Assembly (NCBI GenBank): GCA_945893045.1
Contig: CAMDEA010000005.1
Location: 1 to 64,000, forward strand
Source of the DNA: Planctomyces sp. SH-PL62
Lineage (GTDB): Bacteria > Planctomycetota > Planctomycetia > Planctomycetales > Planctomycetaceae
Direction of reading: 5' to 3'
Length of the DNA stretch: 64,000 bases
Translations under genes and position numbers: made by a program
Shown here: positions 35,561-44,339 of the stretch, in pieces
How positions within the stretch are numbered: position 1 is the first letter of the stretch
How the letters are laid out: each line of letters opens with the position of its first letter
Notes under the pieces: model-generated
Told to the model about the DNA's origin: nothing
Seen by the model: only the letters and a program-made list of their open reading frames with translations
The model's database searches: none

Positions 35561-37804
35561 ATGACCAACCTCAAAAACACAGCCTGGCAACTGCTGATAC
35601 TGCTGGTCGCCTGCGCGGTTTCACGAGACAGCGCGTTCGCGGCTGACGGATCGAACGCCCTCGTTATTCGCTTCAGCACCGACGTCGTGCCGATCCTGAC
35701 GAAACTCGGATGCGACAGCGGCGGTTGTCACGGCAAGGCGACCGGACAGAACGGTTTCAAACTCTCGTTGTTCGGGTTTGAGCCGGAGTTGGATTACGAC
35801 GCGCTCGTCACCGAAGCCCGCGGGCGACGGCTGAATCTCGCCGATCCGGATCGCAGTTTGTTGTTGCTCAAAGCCACGTCTCGCGTGCCGCACGGCGGCG
35901 GCCGGCGGCTGAATGAGTCCAGCGATGACTATCGCATCCTGCGCGACTGGATCACTCAAGGAGCGACCGCGCCGCGCGAGGATGATCCCCGCTTGGTGCG
36001 CATCGAGCTTTCGCCGAAGGAGCAAACTCTGCGCACGAATGCGACTCAACAACTGAGTGCGACGGCGTTCTTTTCCAATGGGACGTCGCGCGATGTGACA
36101 CGTCAGGCGGTCTATCAGTCGAACGAACCGGGCATTGCCTCCATCGACGCGGACGGGTTGGTGAAGACCGGTTCGCAGCACGGACTGGTGTCTGTGATGG
36201 CTCGGTTTGGCGAGCAGATCGCCACGTTTCATTCGGCGGTCCCGTTCGCCGCGGACGAAGCAAAGATGGCTGCCGCGCAGGCACAACTGGATCAACTGGA
36301 ATCGAAACTGGGAGCGTCCTCCAGCGACCGGCACTTGCTGCGTCAGTGGCGACGGTTGGGAGTTGTCCCCTCCGCGCCCACGGACGATGCGACGTTTCTT
36401 CGCCGCGTAACGATCGACATCTGCGGCACGCGGCCGACGAGCGACGAGGTCGCGGAGTATCTCGCCGACACGCGCAGCGACAAACGCGCGCGGTTGATCG
36501 ACCGGCTGCTGGAACGGCCAGAGTACGCCAGCTACTTCGCGCTCAAGTGGGCCGACATCTTGCAGAACCGTGGAGCCGGATATTCCACCAGCAAGCAGCG
36601 CGCGGGGACGACGCTGTTCGCCGCTTGGATTCGCGACTCACTAGCGGCCAACAAGCCTTACGACCAATTCGTGTCCGAGTTGCTCACTGCCAGCGGCAGC
36701 CAGAACGAAAACCCGCCAGCGATGTGGTATCGCGCCGTGCGGAAGTCGCCGGAGTATGTCGAGTCGGTCGCGCAGGCGTTTCTCGGAGTCCGCATTCAAT
36801 GTGCTCAGTGTCATCACCATCCGACGGAACGCTGGAGTCAGGCCGACTATTTTGGTTTGGCCGCTGTCTTCTCGCGCGTCGGTCGCAAGGGAGGTTTCGC
36901 GGATGCCGAAGTGCCGACCGATGAGATCATCTATCTCAAGGAACGCGGCGAAGTGGTGCATCCCCGCACGGGCGAACTCCTGAAACCGCGACCGCTGGGC
37001 GGAACCGAGTTCTCGCTCGGCCTGCACGACGATCCGCGCGGCAGCCTCGCGCGGTGGATGACCAAAACCGACAACCCGTTCTTTGCCCGCACGATGGTCA
37101 ATCGCCTCTGGGCGCATTTTCTGGGACGCGGCATCGTCCATCCGATCGACGATGCGCGCAGCACCAATCCACCGAGCAATCCCGAACTGCTCGACGCGCT
37201 CGCCCAGGACTTCATCGCCAGCGGCTTCGATGTGAAGCAACTCATCCGCGCGATCACCCGCAGCTATGCCTACGGCCTGGAGTCGGCTCCTCAGTCCGGC
37301 AACGCCGGAGACACGCAGACGTTCGCGCGGTTCTATCCGCGGCGCGTGACGGCCGAAGTGCTGCTCGATGGCATCAGCCAAGTGCTCGACGTGCCGACCA
37401 ATTTCGCGGGCGTTCCCGCCGGCACACGCGCGATCGACCTGCCGGATGAAAACGTCGCCGCGCATTTTCTGGATGTCTTCGGCCGACCGGCGCGGATGTC
37501 CGCTTGCGAATGCGAACGAGTCGATGCGCCGGCTTTGACTCAAGCGTTGGAACTGGTGAACTCGGCGGAGATCCAGCGGAAGCTGATCGACAAGACCGGC
37601 TATGCTCAGCGATTGGCCGCCAGCGACAAGTCACATGGCGATCTCGCGACCGAATTATTTCTTCGCGTGCTGTCGAGACGGCCGAGACCGGAAGAATTGA
37701 AAACCGCAGTCGATTTTCTTGTGTCGGAACCTGATCGAGCGGAAGCGTGCCGCTCGTTGTTATGGTCGCTGTTGGCGACCAACGAGTTCTTGTTCAATCA
37801 CTAA
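35561..37804 (+). CDS. PSCyt/Big2/DUF1549/DUF1553 protein (planctomycete surface cytochrome type)
   Basis: A 747-residue exported protein. ATG 35561 starts a signal helix (AWQLLILLVACAVSRDSAFA); earlier ATGs fall in the palindrome. Order: cytochrome-like heme site with CX4CH spacing (GCDSGGCHGKATGQNGF), Ig-like Big2 domain (IELSPKEQTLRTNATQQLSA), DUF1549 (about 280-440) with a second C-x-x-C-H-H-H-P site (CAQCHHHPTERWSQADYF), and DUF1553 with MVNRLWAHFLGRGIVHPIDD. These families are near-unique to planctomycetes and allies; their redox or polysaccharide role is not settled. It is followed by DUF1501 after a 124-bp spacer with a palindromic element, the usual operon partner. Confidence 0.92.
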   Translation: MTNLKNTAWQLLILLVACAVSRDSAFAADGSNALVIRFSTDVVPILTKLGCDSGGCHGKATGQNGFKLSLFGFEPELDYDALVTEARGRRLNLADPDRSLLLLKATSRVPHGGGRRLNESSDDYRILRDWITQGATAPREDDPRLVRIELSPKEQTLRTNATQQLSATAFFSNGTSRDVTRQAVYQSNEPGIASIDADGLVKTGSQHGLVSVMARFGEQIATFHSAVPFAADEAKMAAAQAQLDQLESKLGASSSDRHLLRQWRRLGVVPSAPTDDATFLRRVTIDICGTRPTSDEVAEYLADTRSDKRARLIDRLLERPEYASYFALKWADILQNRGAGYSTSKQRAGTTLFAAWIRDSLAANKPYDQFVSELLTASGSQNENPPAMWYRAVRKSPEYVESVAQAFLGVRIQCAQCHHHPTERWSQADYFGLAAVFSRVGRKGGFADAEVPTDEIIYLKERGEVVHPRTGELLKPRPLGGTEFSLGLHDDPRGSLARWMTKTDNPFFARTMVNRLWAHFLGRGIVHPIDDARSTNPPSNPELLDALAQDFIASGFDVKQLIRAITRSYAYGLESAPQSGNAGDTQTFARFYPRRVTAEVLLDGISQVLDVPTNFAGVPAGTRAIDLPDENVAAHFLDVFGRPARMSACECERVDAPALTQALELVNSAEIQRKLIDKTGYAQRLAASDKSHGDLATELFLRVLSRRPRPEELKTAVDFLVSEPDRAEACRSLLWSLLATNEFLFNH

Positions 37805-37806
37805 AA

Positions 37807-37898
37807 GTAACCCGAAGCGTCAGCGAGGGCGAACGCTCCAAGCGGGTCGGAATTTGAGGCGTACTGAAGCGTTCGCCCTCGCTGACGCTTCGGGTTAC
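37807..37898. repeat. Two-armed palindrome, ACCCGAAGCGTCAGCGAGGG family, perfect arms
   Basis: Arms 37807-37837 and 37868-37898 are perfect 31-bp inverted copies with a 30-bp spacer, beginning three bases after the stop codon of the PSCyt gene. The same arm is a direct pair at 16772-16827. Confidence 0.97.
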
Positions 37899-37928
37899 AT
37901 CGCCACACTGTTTCCAGGAATCCCTGTC

Positions 37929-39257
37929 ATGTTGCGAATCGAAAGCCACTCATTCCAAAACTGCTCCGGCGTCACGCGCCGGAACTTTCTGCAAATCGGT
38001 GCCCCACTGCTGGGCTTGGGGATCGCCGATCTGTTGCGACTTGAATCGCAAGCCGCAGACGCGGGACGTCCGACAAGCCAGAAGTCACTGATCGTCTTCT
38101 GGACGGACGGTGGAATTAGTCAGCAGGACACCTACGACGTAAAGCCCGACGCGCCGGCCGAGTACCGCGGCATGTATCGCTCGATCGGCAGCAACGTCCC
38201 CGGCCTCGTGCTGAGCGATCGGCTGCCGCTCCAGGCGCGCGTCATGGATCGGCTGTCGATCGTCCGCTCGGTGCATCACGAGAACGGCATTCACGCGCCG
38301 TCGGCGCATTGGATGCAAACCGGTTACTTCGGGCCGACGCTGGCTCGCAACGCCGCGCAGAAGCCGTCGTTTGGCTCCGTCCTCGCGCGTTCGATTGGAT
38401 CGCGTCAGCCGCCGATGCCGGCCTATGTGTCGATTCCCAAGTCGGAAGCGTTTGGGTATCAGGGAGCCGTCTATCTCGGCAAAGCGTTCAATCCGTTTGA
38501 AGTGGGGGCCGATCCGAACGCGAAGGACTTCAAGGTGCCAAACTTGTCATTGCCGACCGGACTCACGGCACGCAGCGTCGATTCACGGCGCGCGTTGCTC
38601 AAGACGTTCGACACGCTCCGCCGCGATATCGACGAGAGCGGCGTGATGGAAGGACTCGATACGTTCAAGAGCCAGGCGCTGGAGATGGTTGCCGGAGAGC
38701 GCATGCGTGCGGCGTTCAATCTCAACGTGGAAGACCCGAAGGTCCGCGATCAATACGGTCGGCACCGCTATGGGCAGAGTGCCTTGCTCGCGCGGCGATT
38801 GGTCGAAGCGGGGGCGCGGTGTGTGAACATCAACACGGGGAACTGGGATCATCACAACGACATCGCCAAAGGGCTGGACGAACATTTGCCGCCGCTGGAT
38901 CGTGCGATTGCGGCGCTGGTGGAAGACCTCGATGCGCGCGGTCTGTTGGATGAAGTCATCATCTACTGCGTCGGCGAGTTCGGTCGCACTCCGCGCATGA
39001 ACGGCCACGCCGGCCGCGATCACTGGTCGGACTGCTTCAGCGTGTTGCTGGCGGGCGGCGGCATTCAAGGGGGGCGAGTCATCGGTGCCAGCGAGAAGTG
39101 GGGCGGCGGTGTGCGCGATCGGCTGGTGACGCCACTCGACCTGCTGGCCACGATTTATCAGGCGCTCGGTGTTCCGCTCGACACGCACTACGAAGACGCC
39201 AGCGGCCGCCCTGTCAGCATCGTCGGCGGCGGTCAGGTGATTCAGGAACTGCTGTGA
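37929..39257 (+). CDS. DUF1501 family exported protein
   Basis: A 442-residue protein with a Tat signal (GVTRRNFLQIGAPLLGLG). Family motifs include IVFWTDGGISQQDTYDVKP near residue 60, the NGIHAPSAHWMQTGYFGP stretch, and VGEFGRTPRMNGHAGRDH near residue 350, where sulfatase-fold-like metal residues are expected. DUF1501 proteins have an alkaline-phosphatase-superfamily fold and are found beside PSCyt/DUF1553 proteins. Function is unproven. ATG 37929 starts the Tat signal; upstream sequence in frame is the palindrome. An 83-bp gap leads to the LamG-SUMF1 gene. Confidence 0.93.
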   Translation: MLRIESHSFQNCSGVTRRNFLQIGAPLLGLGIADLLRLESQAADAGRPTSQKSLIVFWTDGGISQQDTYDVKPDAPAEYRGMYRSIGSNVPGLVLSDRLPLQARVMDRLSIVRSVHHENGIHAPSAHWMQTGYFGPTLARNAAQKPSFGSVLARSIGSRQPPMPAYVSIPKSEAFGYQGAVYLGKAFNPFEVGADPNAKDFKVPNLSLPTGLTARSVDSRRALLKTFDTLRRDIDESGVMEGLDTFKSQALEMVAGERMRAAFNLNVEDPKVRDQYGRHRYGQSALLARRLVEAGARCVNINTGNWDHHNDIAKGLDEHLPPLDRAIAALVEDLDARGLLDEVIIYCVGEFGRTPRMNGHAGRDHWSDCFSVLLAGGGIQGGRVIGASEKWGGGVRDRLVTPLDLLATIYQALGVPLDTHYEDASGRPVSIVGGGQVIQELL

Positions 39258-39340
39258 TCGGGACCGATCGGGCTGCGCACCGATGGTTCGTAGGACAGGG
39301 GTCAGCAACAATCCTCGCCTCGTTGTCATGGGAGTCGCAC

Positions 39341-41269
39341 ATGAGCCAGATGAAACGCAACTGGCGTTGGATGTTTGCGATCGCGACGGTGCTCTGGAGT
39401 TCGGCTGTCTTCGCTGATCCCGCCCCGATGTCGGTCAGAAAGAGCCTCCGAGATGCGGTTTCGTTTTACGCATCGTTCGACGAGTCTCTGCGAGGCGATT
39501 TCGGTCGCGGCGAGATGTCGCTGAGTACGCGCTTCGACAGCGGGACGGAGAAAGGAGCGTTCGATTTTGAACCCGGCTTCGATCCGCGCCTCTTTCGGAT
39601 TGCCAAACTGCGCGGCGTTCACGGTGGCGCGTTGGAAGTGACCGGAGTCCTGCCTCGTCGCGGCCGTGTGTTCTTTCCGGCGAAAGGCAACATCGCGTAT
39701 CGCGCCGACGGTTGGGGCGGAGCGGTCTCGTTTTGGTTGAACACCGATCCGAACACGTCCTTGCAAACGCCGTTCTGCGACCCCGTTCAAATCACCGAAA
39801 AGGGAGCGGGTAATGGAGGCGTCTGGTGCGACTTCCCGGACGTCAAGCCGCGCGACATGCGACTGGGTGCGTTCCCGGCAGTCGCTTCCGGAGGAAAACC
39901 GATTCCGGAAACCGCGCCGGACGCGCCGCTCGTGCGCATGGTCAACGTCGCCTTTCATGTGGGCGAGTGGCATCATGTCGTCCTGAGTTGGACCAACTTT
40001 GACTCGGGCAAGCCGGATGCCACCGCGGTCTTGTATGTCGATGGAAAACGGATCGGCGACCTGCGTGACCGCGACATCGCGATGCGTTGGAATTTGGACA
40101 AGACCGGCATCTACATCGCCTTGAGCTACATCGGTCTGATGGACGAATTCGCGGTCTTTCAACGTGCGCTGACCGACGAAGAGGCTGCGTTGCTCCATCG
40201 CACACCCGACTTGCTGGCTGGGTTGAAGACGCCCGCGAAGTCCGATGCAGTCGCCGTCACCGAGCCTACGGAGTTAGAAAAATTGTTGGCGCGCGGTCGC
40301 AACGGTGCGCCTCCGTCTCCGCCGGCATTTCCCTTCGTCGCGGCGGCCGCGAAGAAGTACCAGCAGGACTACGCGACTTGGCTGGGCGTGCCGACGTCGA
40401 TTCGCAATCACATCGGACAGGAATTCGTGCTCGTGCCGCCGGGCCAGTATCTGATGGGCTCGCCGGCCGACGAACCGGGGCACGCCGCGAGCGCCTACGA
40501 CGAGACGCAGCATCCCGTGCGACTCACGCAACCGTTTTATCTCGCTCGGCACGAGACGACCGTCGGACAATTCCGCGCGCTCGTCGAACGGACTCAATAC
40601 GTCACCGATGGCGAACGGAACGACGGAGGCCACGCTCATGACGAACTCGCCGTGTGGCAGCACCGGCCGGGGACCACTTGGCGTCGGCCGGGATACGCGG
40701 CACCGTTGACGCTGTCTGACAATCACCCGGTGGTCCATGTCAGCCACACCGACGCTTTGGCGTATTGTCGTTGGCTCAACGACCACGGCGCGGAATCAGT
40801 GCAATACGACTTGCCGACCGAAGCGCAATGGGAATGGTCTTGTCGAGCCGGCGCGGCAACACGCTTTTGGTGGGGCGGCGAGGTCGATGATTCGGGAAAA
40901 GTCGCGAATGTGGGGGACGCTCAGTTACGCGCGGTCCATCCAAAGTGGCCGCGTGAAGTCATGCCGATGAACGATGGCCACGCTTTCCCCGCGCCCGTCG
41001 GCACCTACGGCGCGAACGCTTTCGGCTTACACGACATGCTGGGCAATGTCTGGGAGTTTTGCTCAACGCGGTTCGGCAAGTCCCCGATGGAACTCACGAC
41101 CAATCCCGGCGACTTATCTCCCGACCGAGGCTTTGCCGTTCGGGGCGGAGGCTGGAGCAACACTCCGCACGACGCCCGCTGCGCTACGCGCAACGCCGAT
41201 CCGCCACACTTCTGCCACAGCAATCTCGGCTTCCGCGTGGCCATCAAACTGGAGTTGGCCCAGAAATAA
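39341..41269 (+). CDS. Secreted LamG-like and SUMF1 (FGE-fold) protein
   Basis: A 642-residue exported protein with signal helix (NWRWMFAIATVLWSSAVFA). Residues about 25-285 form a concanavalin/LamG-like jelly roll (GGAVSFWLNTDPNTS, HHVVLSWTNF). From about 355 the FGE-sulfatase (SUMF1) fold begins with EFVLVPPGQYLMGSP, has DLPTEAQWEWSCRAGAA, GLHDMLGNVWEFC and ends SNLGFRVAIK. True formylglycine-generating enzymes need a cysteine pair near the C-terminus; here one cysteine is seen in PPHFCHSNLGF but the second is missing, so this is probably a SUMF1-fold non-enzyme. GGGAG precedes the ATG. It may be in the operon of the DUF1501 gene. Confidence 0.86.
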   Translation: MSQMKRNWRWMFAIATVLWSSAVFADPAPMSVRKSLRDAVSFYASFDESLRGDFGRGEMSLSTRFDSGTEKGAFDFEPGFDPRLFRIAKLRGVHGGALEVTGVLPRRGRVFFPAKGNIAYRADGWGGAVSFWLNTDPNTSLQTPFCDPVQITEKGAGNGGVWCDFPDVKPRDMRLGAFPAVASGGKPIPETAPDAPLVRMVNVAFHVGEWHHVVLSWTNFDSGKPDATAVLYVDGKRIGDLRDRDIAMRWNLDKTGIYIALSYIGLMDEFAVFQRALTDEEAALLHRTPDLLAGLKTPAKSDAVAVTEPTELEKLLARGRNGAPPSPPAFPFVAAAAKKYQQDYATWLGVPTSIRNHIGQEFVLVPPGQYLMGSPADEPGHAASAYDETQHPVRLTQPFYLARHETTVGQFRALVERTQYVTDGERNDGGHAHDELAVWQHRPGTTWRRPGYAAPLTLSDNHPVVHVSHTDALAYCRWLNDHGAESVQYDLPTEAQWEWSCRAGAATRFWWGGEVDDSGKVANVGDAQLRAVHPKWPREVMPMNDGHAFPAPVGTYGANAFGLHDMLGNVWEFCSTRFGKSPMELTTNPGDLSPDRGFAVRGGGWSNTPHDARCATRNADPPHFCHSNLGFRVAIKLELAQK

Positions 41270-41300
41270 CATCGCTTTTCTGGCGAACGCGGCGCTGACT

Positions 41301-42104
41301 TTACTTGGCGTTCGCGATCACGAAATCGACCAACTCCTGGCACTGGAAGAAACCGGTCCACATGTTGTGGCCTTGGCCGGCTGGCACGATGAGCTGCATC
41401 TCGCCACCGAGTGCTTGATACCGCTTGCGCACTTCGCCGGAGTTGGCTTCGAGCGGGACAACCTTGTCGATGTCGCCGTGGATCGCGAACAGCGGCACCT
41501 TGGCCTTGGCGAGCGCGGCCAATCGGTCAATCGGATTGTGCTCGGCGAGTTGTGCTTCGAGTTCATCCGGCTTGAGGTGATAAGCACCGCTGGCTCGCGG
41601 CACTCCCGGATAGCTGGCGATGTTGCAGACCGGATAGACCCCCGCGAAGCCGCCGACTTTGTCCGCGTTCTCGACGGCCCAGCCCAGAGTCATCAGTCCG
41701 CCGCGACTGCGGCCCAGCAACACTGGCTTCGGTGAGAAGCCGCGCTTCTCGGTCAGCTCACGATGAAACGCTGAGAACAGCTTGCGGCCATCCGGGCTGC
41801 CGAACGACTCGCCCACATCGATTCCCGCGATCGCGATGCCGGCTTTCGTGAAGCGTTCAAACATCCAACGCTCTTCGGTCCCCGGCAGGTTCGGAAGCGT
41901 CGGTGCGTACCACACCCACGGCGTCGTGCCGTCGGATTTCTTGTCCGGCGGGATCACAAACGCCGTGTGCCCCTCAATGCGAAACACATTCCCCGGCATC
42001 GGTAACTTTTTCTCCGGCGGAGCGGTCTCAGTGGTCTGAGCCTCAGCGGCTCGCGCCCACAAGATCACCATCAGTACGGAGAGGATTCGGTTTGAGTGCG
42101 GCAT
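41301..42104 (-). CDS. Secreted alpha/beta hydrolase (dienelactone/prolyl-peptidase-like fold)
   Basis: A 267-residue exported hydrolase. ATG 42104 gives a signal peptide (RILSVLMVILWARAAEAQ); 67 codons upstream lack any such feature. The nucleophile elbow is LLGRSRGGLM, the acid lies in IHGDIDKVVPL and the base in PAGQGHNMW, which forms the expected Ser-Asp-His order. A cap domain is short. Substrate is unknown. It is divergent from the Rieske gene and convergent with the SUMF1 gene. Confidence 0.85.
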   Translation of the reverse strand: MPHSNRILSVLMVILWARAAEAQTTETAPPEKKLPMPGNVFRIEGHTAFVIPPDKKSDGTTPWVWYAPTLPNLPGTEERWMFERFTKAGIAIAGIDVGESFGSPDGRKLFSAFHRELTEKRGFSPKPVLLGRSRGGLMTLGWAVENADKVGGFAGVYPVCNIASYPGVPRASGAYHLKPDELEAQLAEHNPIDRLAALAKAKVPLFAIHGDIDKVVPLEANSGEVRKRYQALGGEMQLIVPAGQGHNMWTGFFQCQELVDFVIANAK

Positions 42105-42425
42105 CGCTGAGGCTCTTGATCGCGGGGTCGTGGTCTGTTTTTCGACCAAGCGTTTGTAACAGATGCTCTGTTTGTGAGACACGGTTTGTCCGAGATCGTG
42201 CAACGGAGTTTCGCTCGTAACATCGATGTCGCCCCGTTCGTTTGGTGATCTCGCCGGAGCTATGCGGTTCCGCTCAATGTGTGTCGTTCCGCGCGCTCCG
42301 CGCACTTCGCTTGGTGAAGGTGAGCATCAACGCACGCCGTTTCAAATGCCCCCATTCGCTTGGCACACGATCTGCGTTTCGCGTGATCGTACGCAGCCAC
42401 TGGAGTTGGAAACGCGAGGAAGTTC
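42105..42425. other. Intergenic region before the respiratory cluster, no feature recognised
   Basis: These 321 bases lie between the divergent hydrolase and Rieske genes and must contain both promoters. I see no strong palindrome, RNA or gene in it. Confidence 0.45.
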
Positions 42426-42938
42426 ATGAGCCCAAGTCCTGCGGGATCTCAGACAGACAACGGAGACACGTTTCCGCGCCGCACTTGGTTGTCGCGAATG
42501 TCGTCTGCTGTGATGGCCTTTGGGCTGGTGCTTGGATACGGCATGTTCGGAACGGTCATTGGCTGGTTCTTGTATCCGGCCAAAGCCTCGTCGCGGACGT
42601 GGCAGTTTCTGGCGGACCTCGGCAGTTTCGCGATCGGCGATTCGGTGACTTACGAGGCTCCGGCCGGGCAGAAGATTGTGGTGACTCGGTTGGCAGACAA
42701 AGGCGTGCCGGAGGACTTCATCGCGTTGTCGAGCATCTGTCCGCATCTGGGTTGTCAGGTGCATTGGGAATCCAACAACGATCGTTTCTTTTGCCCGTGT
42801 CACAACGGAGCGTTCGACAAGTCAGGTCAGCCGGTCTCAGGGCCGCCGAAGGACTCAAACAAGCCGCTGCCACGCTATCCACTGAAGGTTGAGAACGGCT
42901 TGTTGTTCATCGAAGTGCCGATGGAGGCGCTGGTATGA
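42426..42938 (+). CDS. Rieske iron-sulfur protein of a cytochrome bc complex
   Basis: A 170-residue QcrA/PetC-type protein. A twin-arginine-like start (FPRRTWLSRM) and a membrane helix (VMAFGLVLGYGMFGTVIGWF) precede the soluble 2Fe-2S domain with both cluster motifs CPHLGC and CPCHNG, which hold two Cys and two His ligands and two disulfide cysteines. It oxidises quinol together with cytochrome b. The stop overlaps the cytochrome b start (ATGA), as in a single operon. Codon and motif quality are typical for the window. Confidence 0.95.
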   Translation: MSPSPAGSQTDNGDTFPRRTWLSRMSSAVMAFGLVLGYGMFGTVIGWFLYPAKASSRTWQFLADLGSFAIGDSVTYEAPAGQKIVVTRLADKGVPEDFIALSSICPHLGCQVHWESNNDRFFCPCHNGAFDKSGQPVSGPPKDSNKPLPRYPLKVENGLLFIEVPMEALV

Positions 42939-43984
42939 ACGCCGTCAAACGCTGGTTTGCGGAACGCTTGCCGATCACCGGAGTGCAGTTGGAAGAGCTG
43001 ACCAACGAGCCGGTGCCGGCTCATCTGCGGCATTGGTGGTTTTGCCTGGGCGGAACGCCGGCGTATCTCTTCGTCGTGCAGATCGTGACCGGCATCTTGC
43101 TCGCGTTCTATTACCAGCCGTCGCCGCAGACGGCCTATCAGTCGATCGACACGATCACGAATCAAGTTGCGTTTGGCTGGTACATCCGCGGGATGCACAA
43201 GTGGGCCGCGACGCTGATGATCGCGGCGGTGATCCTGCATCAGATGCGGGTTTACTTCACCGGCGCGTATCGGCAGCCGCGCGAGATCAATTGGATGGTC
43301 GGCATGTGCCTGCTGCTCTGCACGCTGATCGTCGGCTTCACCGGCTACAGCCTCGTCTTCGAGCAACTCAGTTTCTGGGGAGCGACCGTCGCTGCGAACA
43401 TCTGCGACACGGTGCCATACCTCGGCGTCTTCGCCAAGCGAATGCTGCTGGCCGGCGACACGTACAACGACAACACGCTGTCCCGGTTCTTCATCCTGCA
43501 CGCGGCCGTGCTGCCGGGGCTGATGATTCTGCTCATCGGCATTCACGTCGCGATCTTGCGGCTACAAGGAGTCAGCGAACTCCACTTCGAGAACGAACCG
43601 GCCGACGCTCCGAAGCACTTCGACTTCTTCCCCGACCACTTCTACACCGAACTGATCATCGGCCTGACGCTGATGATCCTGCTGAGCGTGCTGGCAACGG
43701 TGTTGCCCGTGACGCTCGGCCCGAAGGCCGATCCGCTGACGACTCCCGAAGTCATCAAGCCGGAGTGGTGGTTCTACGTGTCGTTTCGCTGGCTGAAGTT
43801 GTTTTCCGGCACGTTCGCCGTGCTGAGTTCCGGGTTCGTCGTGTTCGTGATGTTCGTCTGGCCGTTCATCGACGGCTGGATTCGCAAACACACTCGGTTC
43901 AGCGAAGCGAGCGTCTGGATCGGCATCGTCGGCGTGTTCCTGTTAGTCGGCCTCACCGTGTGGGAGGCGGTGGTGGAACACTGA
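42935..43984 (+). CDS. Cytochrome b, fused N- and C-terminal parts
   Basis: A 349-residue polytopic protein combining the cytochrome b6-like four-helix heme part with a subunit-IV-like part. Heme ligands are H in GMHKWAATLM and H in VILHQMRVY (helix 2-type pair) and H in FFILHAAVLPG and H in IGIHVAIL (14 residues between, as in b6 rather than mitochondrial b). The Qo motif PEWY is KPEWWFY here. The helix count (about seven) and gene order (Rieske-cyt b) fit a Rieske/cytochrome b complex with no cytochrome c1 gene; the octaheme cytochrome 355 bp downstream is the likely electron acceptor. Confidence 0.94.
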   Translation: MNAVKRWFAERLPITGVQLEELTNEPVPAHLRHWWFCLGGTPAYLFVVQIVTGILLAFYYQPSPQTAYQSIDTITNQVAFGWYIRGMHKWAATLMIAAVILHQMRVYFTGAYRQPREINWMVGMCLLLCTLIVGFTGYSLVFEQLSFWGATVAANICDTVPYLGVFAKRMLLAGDTYNDNTLSRFFILHAAVLPGLMILLIGIHVAILRLQGVSELHFENEPADAPKHFDFFPDHFYTELIIGLTLMILLSVLATVLPVTLGPKADPLTTPEVIKPEWWFYVSFRWLKLFSGTFAVLSSGFVVFVMFVWPFIDGWIRKHTRFSEASVWIGIVGVFLLVGLTVWEAVVEH

Positions 43985-44030
43985 TGAGGAATAAATGATG
44001 CGGAATAAGGGACGAAGGATCCTTGATGAA

Positions 44031-44312
44031 TCACGATGAGCTGCGGCGCGATTTGCGCCAAACAAATACCCCACCCACAATCGCAACGAGCCCTGACACA
44101 ATCCCTACCGAGCTGAGGACAATGACCATTTCCTTGCCGAGCGGTGAAGCGAACCCAGACATCCAGAGGAAGAAAAGGCCCGTGGCTGCGATTCCCACTC
44201 CAACCAGCATCAGCAAAACAGCGACGACGCGCAACACGGCATCACCCCAATCGCTTCGAAGATAAATGAACCACAAAACAGACAAGCCGATCATGGCTTG
44301 CCTGACCCTCAA
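44031..44312 (-). CDS. Small hypothetical membrane protein (uncertain)
   Basis: A 93-residue open frame with three hydrophobic segments (AMIGLSVLWFIYL, VLLMLVGVGIAATGLFFLWM, VIVLSSVGIVSGLVAIVGG) and a positive C-terminus. It lies in the 355-bp gap between cytochrome b and the octaheme cytochrome, on the opposite strand. The clean amphipathic pattern favours a real protein, but there is no ribosome site that decides the start and no known family, so it is a weak call. Confidence 0.4.
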   Translation of the reverse strand: MRVRQAMIGLSVLWFIYLRSDWGDAVLRVVAVLLMLVGVGIAATGLFFLWMSGFASPLGKEMVIVLSSVGIVSGLVAIVGGVFVWRKSRRSSS

Positions 44313-44339
44313 CCCTCAACCCTCAACCGACAACTAATT

